DNA from: Deltaproteobacteria bacterium
Lineage (GTDB): Bacteria; Myxococcota_A; UBA9042; DTJE01
Assembly (NCBI GenBank): GCA_013151875.1
Contig: JAADHL010000323.1
Span: 10,221 to 16,245 of the forward strand
Direction of reading: 5' to 3'
Length of the DNA: 6,025 bases
Below are positions 5,705 through 6,025 of the stretch, one piece after another (position 1 is the first letter of the stretch; each line of letters starts with the position of its first letter). Below the pieces are notes generated by a model. The model was given only the letters and a program-made list of their open reading frames with translations. It searched no databases and was not told where the DNA came from. The position numbers and the translations under genes are program-made.

Positions 5705-6025
5705 ATGAAAGCACGGGATTTCAAGGATGGAGTATTCGAGCAGTTCGCACGTATCGCCTCCGCGTTTTCAAGCCCCAAGCGCATCGAGATCATCGATGTG
5801 CTGGCCCAGGGCGAACGCAACGTCGAGATACTGGCTCGTGAGACGGGACTCACCGTCGCGAATGCCTCACGGCATCTCCAGGTGCTGAAATCGGTTCGGC
5901 TGGTGGCTCACCGCAAGCAGGGCACCCAGGTGTTCTACCGGCTGGCGGATCCAATCGTTCTTACGGGATACCGGACGCTGCAACGACTCGCGGAGGCCAG
6001 GATTGCAGAGGTCGATCGGCTGGTG
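5705..6025 (+). CDS. ArsR-family transcriptional regulator (3' end outside window)
   Basis: The first 107 codons are present and no stop is reached before the right edge. ATG 5705 is preceded by GAGGA (5693-5697) at seven-base spacing. The protein begins MKARDFKDGVFEQFARIAS and continues with the ArsR winged helix: FSSPKRIEIIDVLAQGE (about 21-37), then NVEILARETGLTVANASRHL (about 39-58) with the recognition helix at roughly 50-62, and the wing HRKQGTQVFYRL (about 69-80). The metal-binding ELCVCDL motif of classical ArsR is replaced by RNVEILA, and the visible part contains no cysteine, so arsenite or cadmium sensing at that site is unlikely. The tail LQRLAEARIAEVDRLV (92-107) resembles the helical linker of ArsR proteins that continue into a C-terminal rhodanese domain, which would put the active Cys beyond the window. 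It is probably a repressor of its own promoter through the upstream palindrome. Confidence 0.88.
   Translation, partial: MKARDFKDGVFEQFARIASAFSSPKRIEIIDVLAQGERNVEILARETGLTVANASRHLQVLKSVRLVAHRKQGTQVFYRLADPIVLTGYRTLQRLAEARIAEVDRLV

Noticed and set aside
5705..6025. Classical arsenite- or metal-responsive ArsR/SmtB sensor
   Set aside because: The metal-binding Cys motif in the DNA-binding helix is absent and no cysteine occurs in the visible part. No arsenic-resistance gene is present in the window.

Overview
The window reads as chromosomal DNA from a GC-rich Gram-negative bacterium, most plausibly a deltaproteobacterial-type lineage (Desulfobacterota, Myxococcota or a relative). The placement rests on three points: an outer-membrane-type lipoprotein signal peptide, a PEP-synthase-like protein with a C-terminal half that I recall mainly from deltaproteobacterial genomes, and an ArsR regulator of the type usually fused to a rhodanese domain. 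It is an inference from protein resemblance, not a measurement. All supported genes lie on the + strand.

Layout. Positions 1-76 may hold the last codons of an upstream gene, followed by about 285 bases of non-coding DNA with one GC-rich hairpin. Positions 362-2614 encode a complete 750-residue secreted lipoprotein of the beta-propeller family. A 143-base gap follows, ending in a near-consensus promoter (2708-2736) that drives a complete tRNA-Lys(CUU) gene with encoded CCA (2758-2833). Only 56 bases later, with no convincing terminator between, starts an 868-residue PEP synthase-like protein (2890-5496). It has an ATP-grasp domain and a phosphohistidine swivel domain, but its C-terminal domain is not the usual PEP/pyruvate TIM barrel. 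A 208-base control region follows, unusually rich in inverted and direct repeats around a consensus -35 box. It leads into an ArsR-family regulator (5705 onward) that runs off the right edge.

The genes do not form one obvious pathway. The lipoprotein belongs to the cell envelope, the tRNA to translation, and the PEP-synthase-like enzyme probably catalyses an ATP-dependent phosphotransfer in the cytoplasm to an acceptor I cannot identify. The ArsR gene looks self-regulated and, if it carries the expected rhodanese domain, would respond to sulfur or redox signals. I see no phage, transposon, CRISPR or toxin-antitoxin signature. The most unusual items are the non-canonical PEP-synthase-like protein, which has Glu where the regulatory Thr normally sits beside the catalytic His, and the repeat-dense control region upstream of the ArsR gene.
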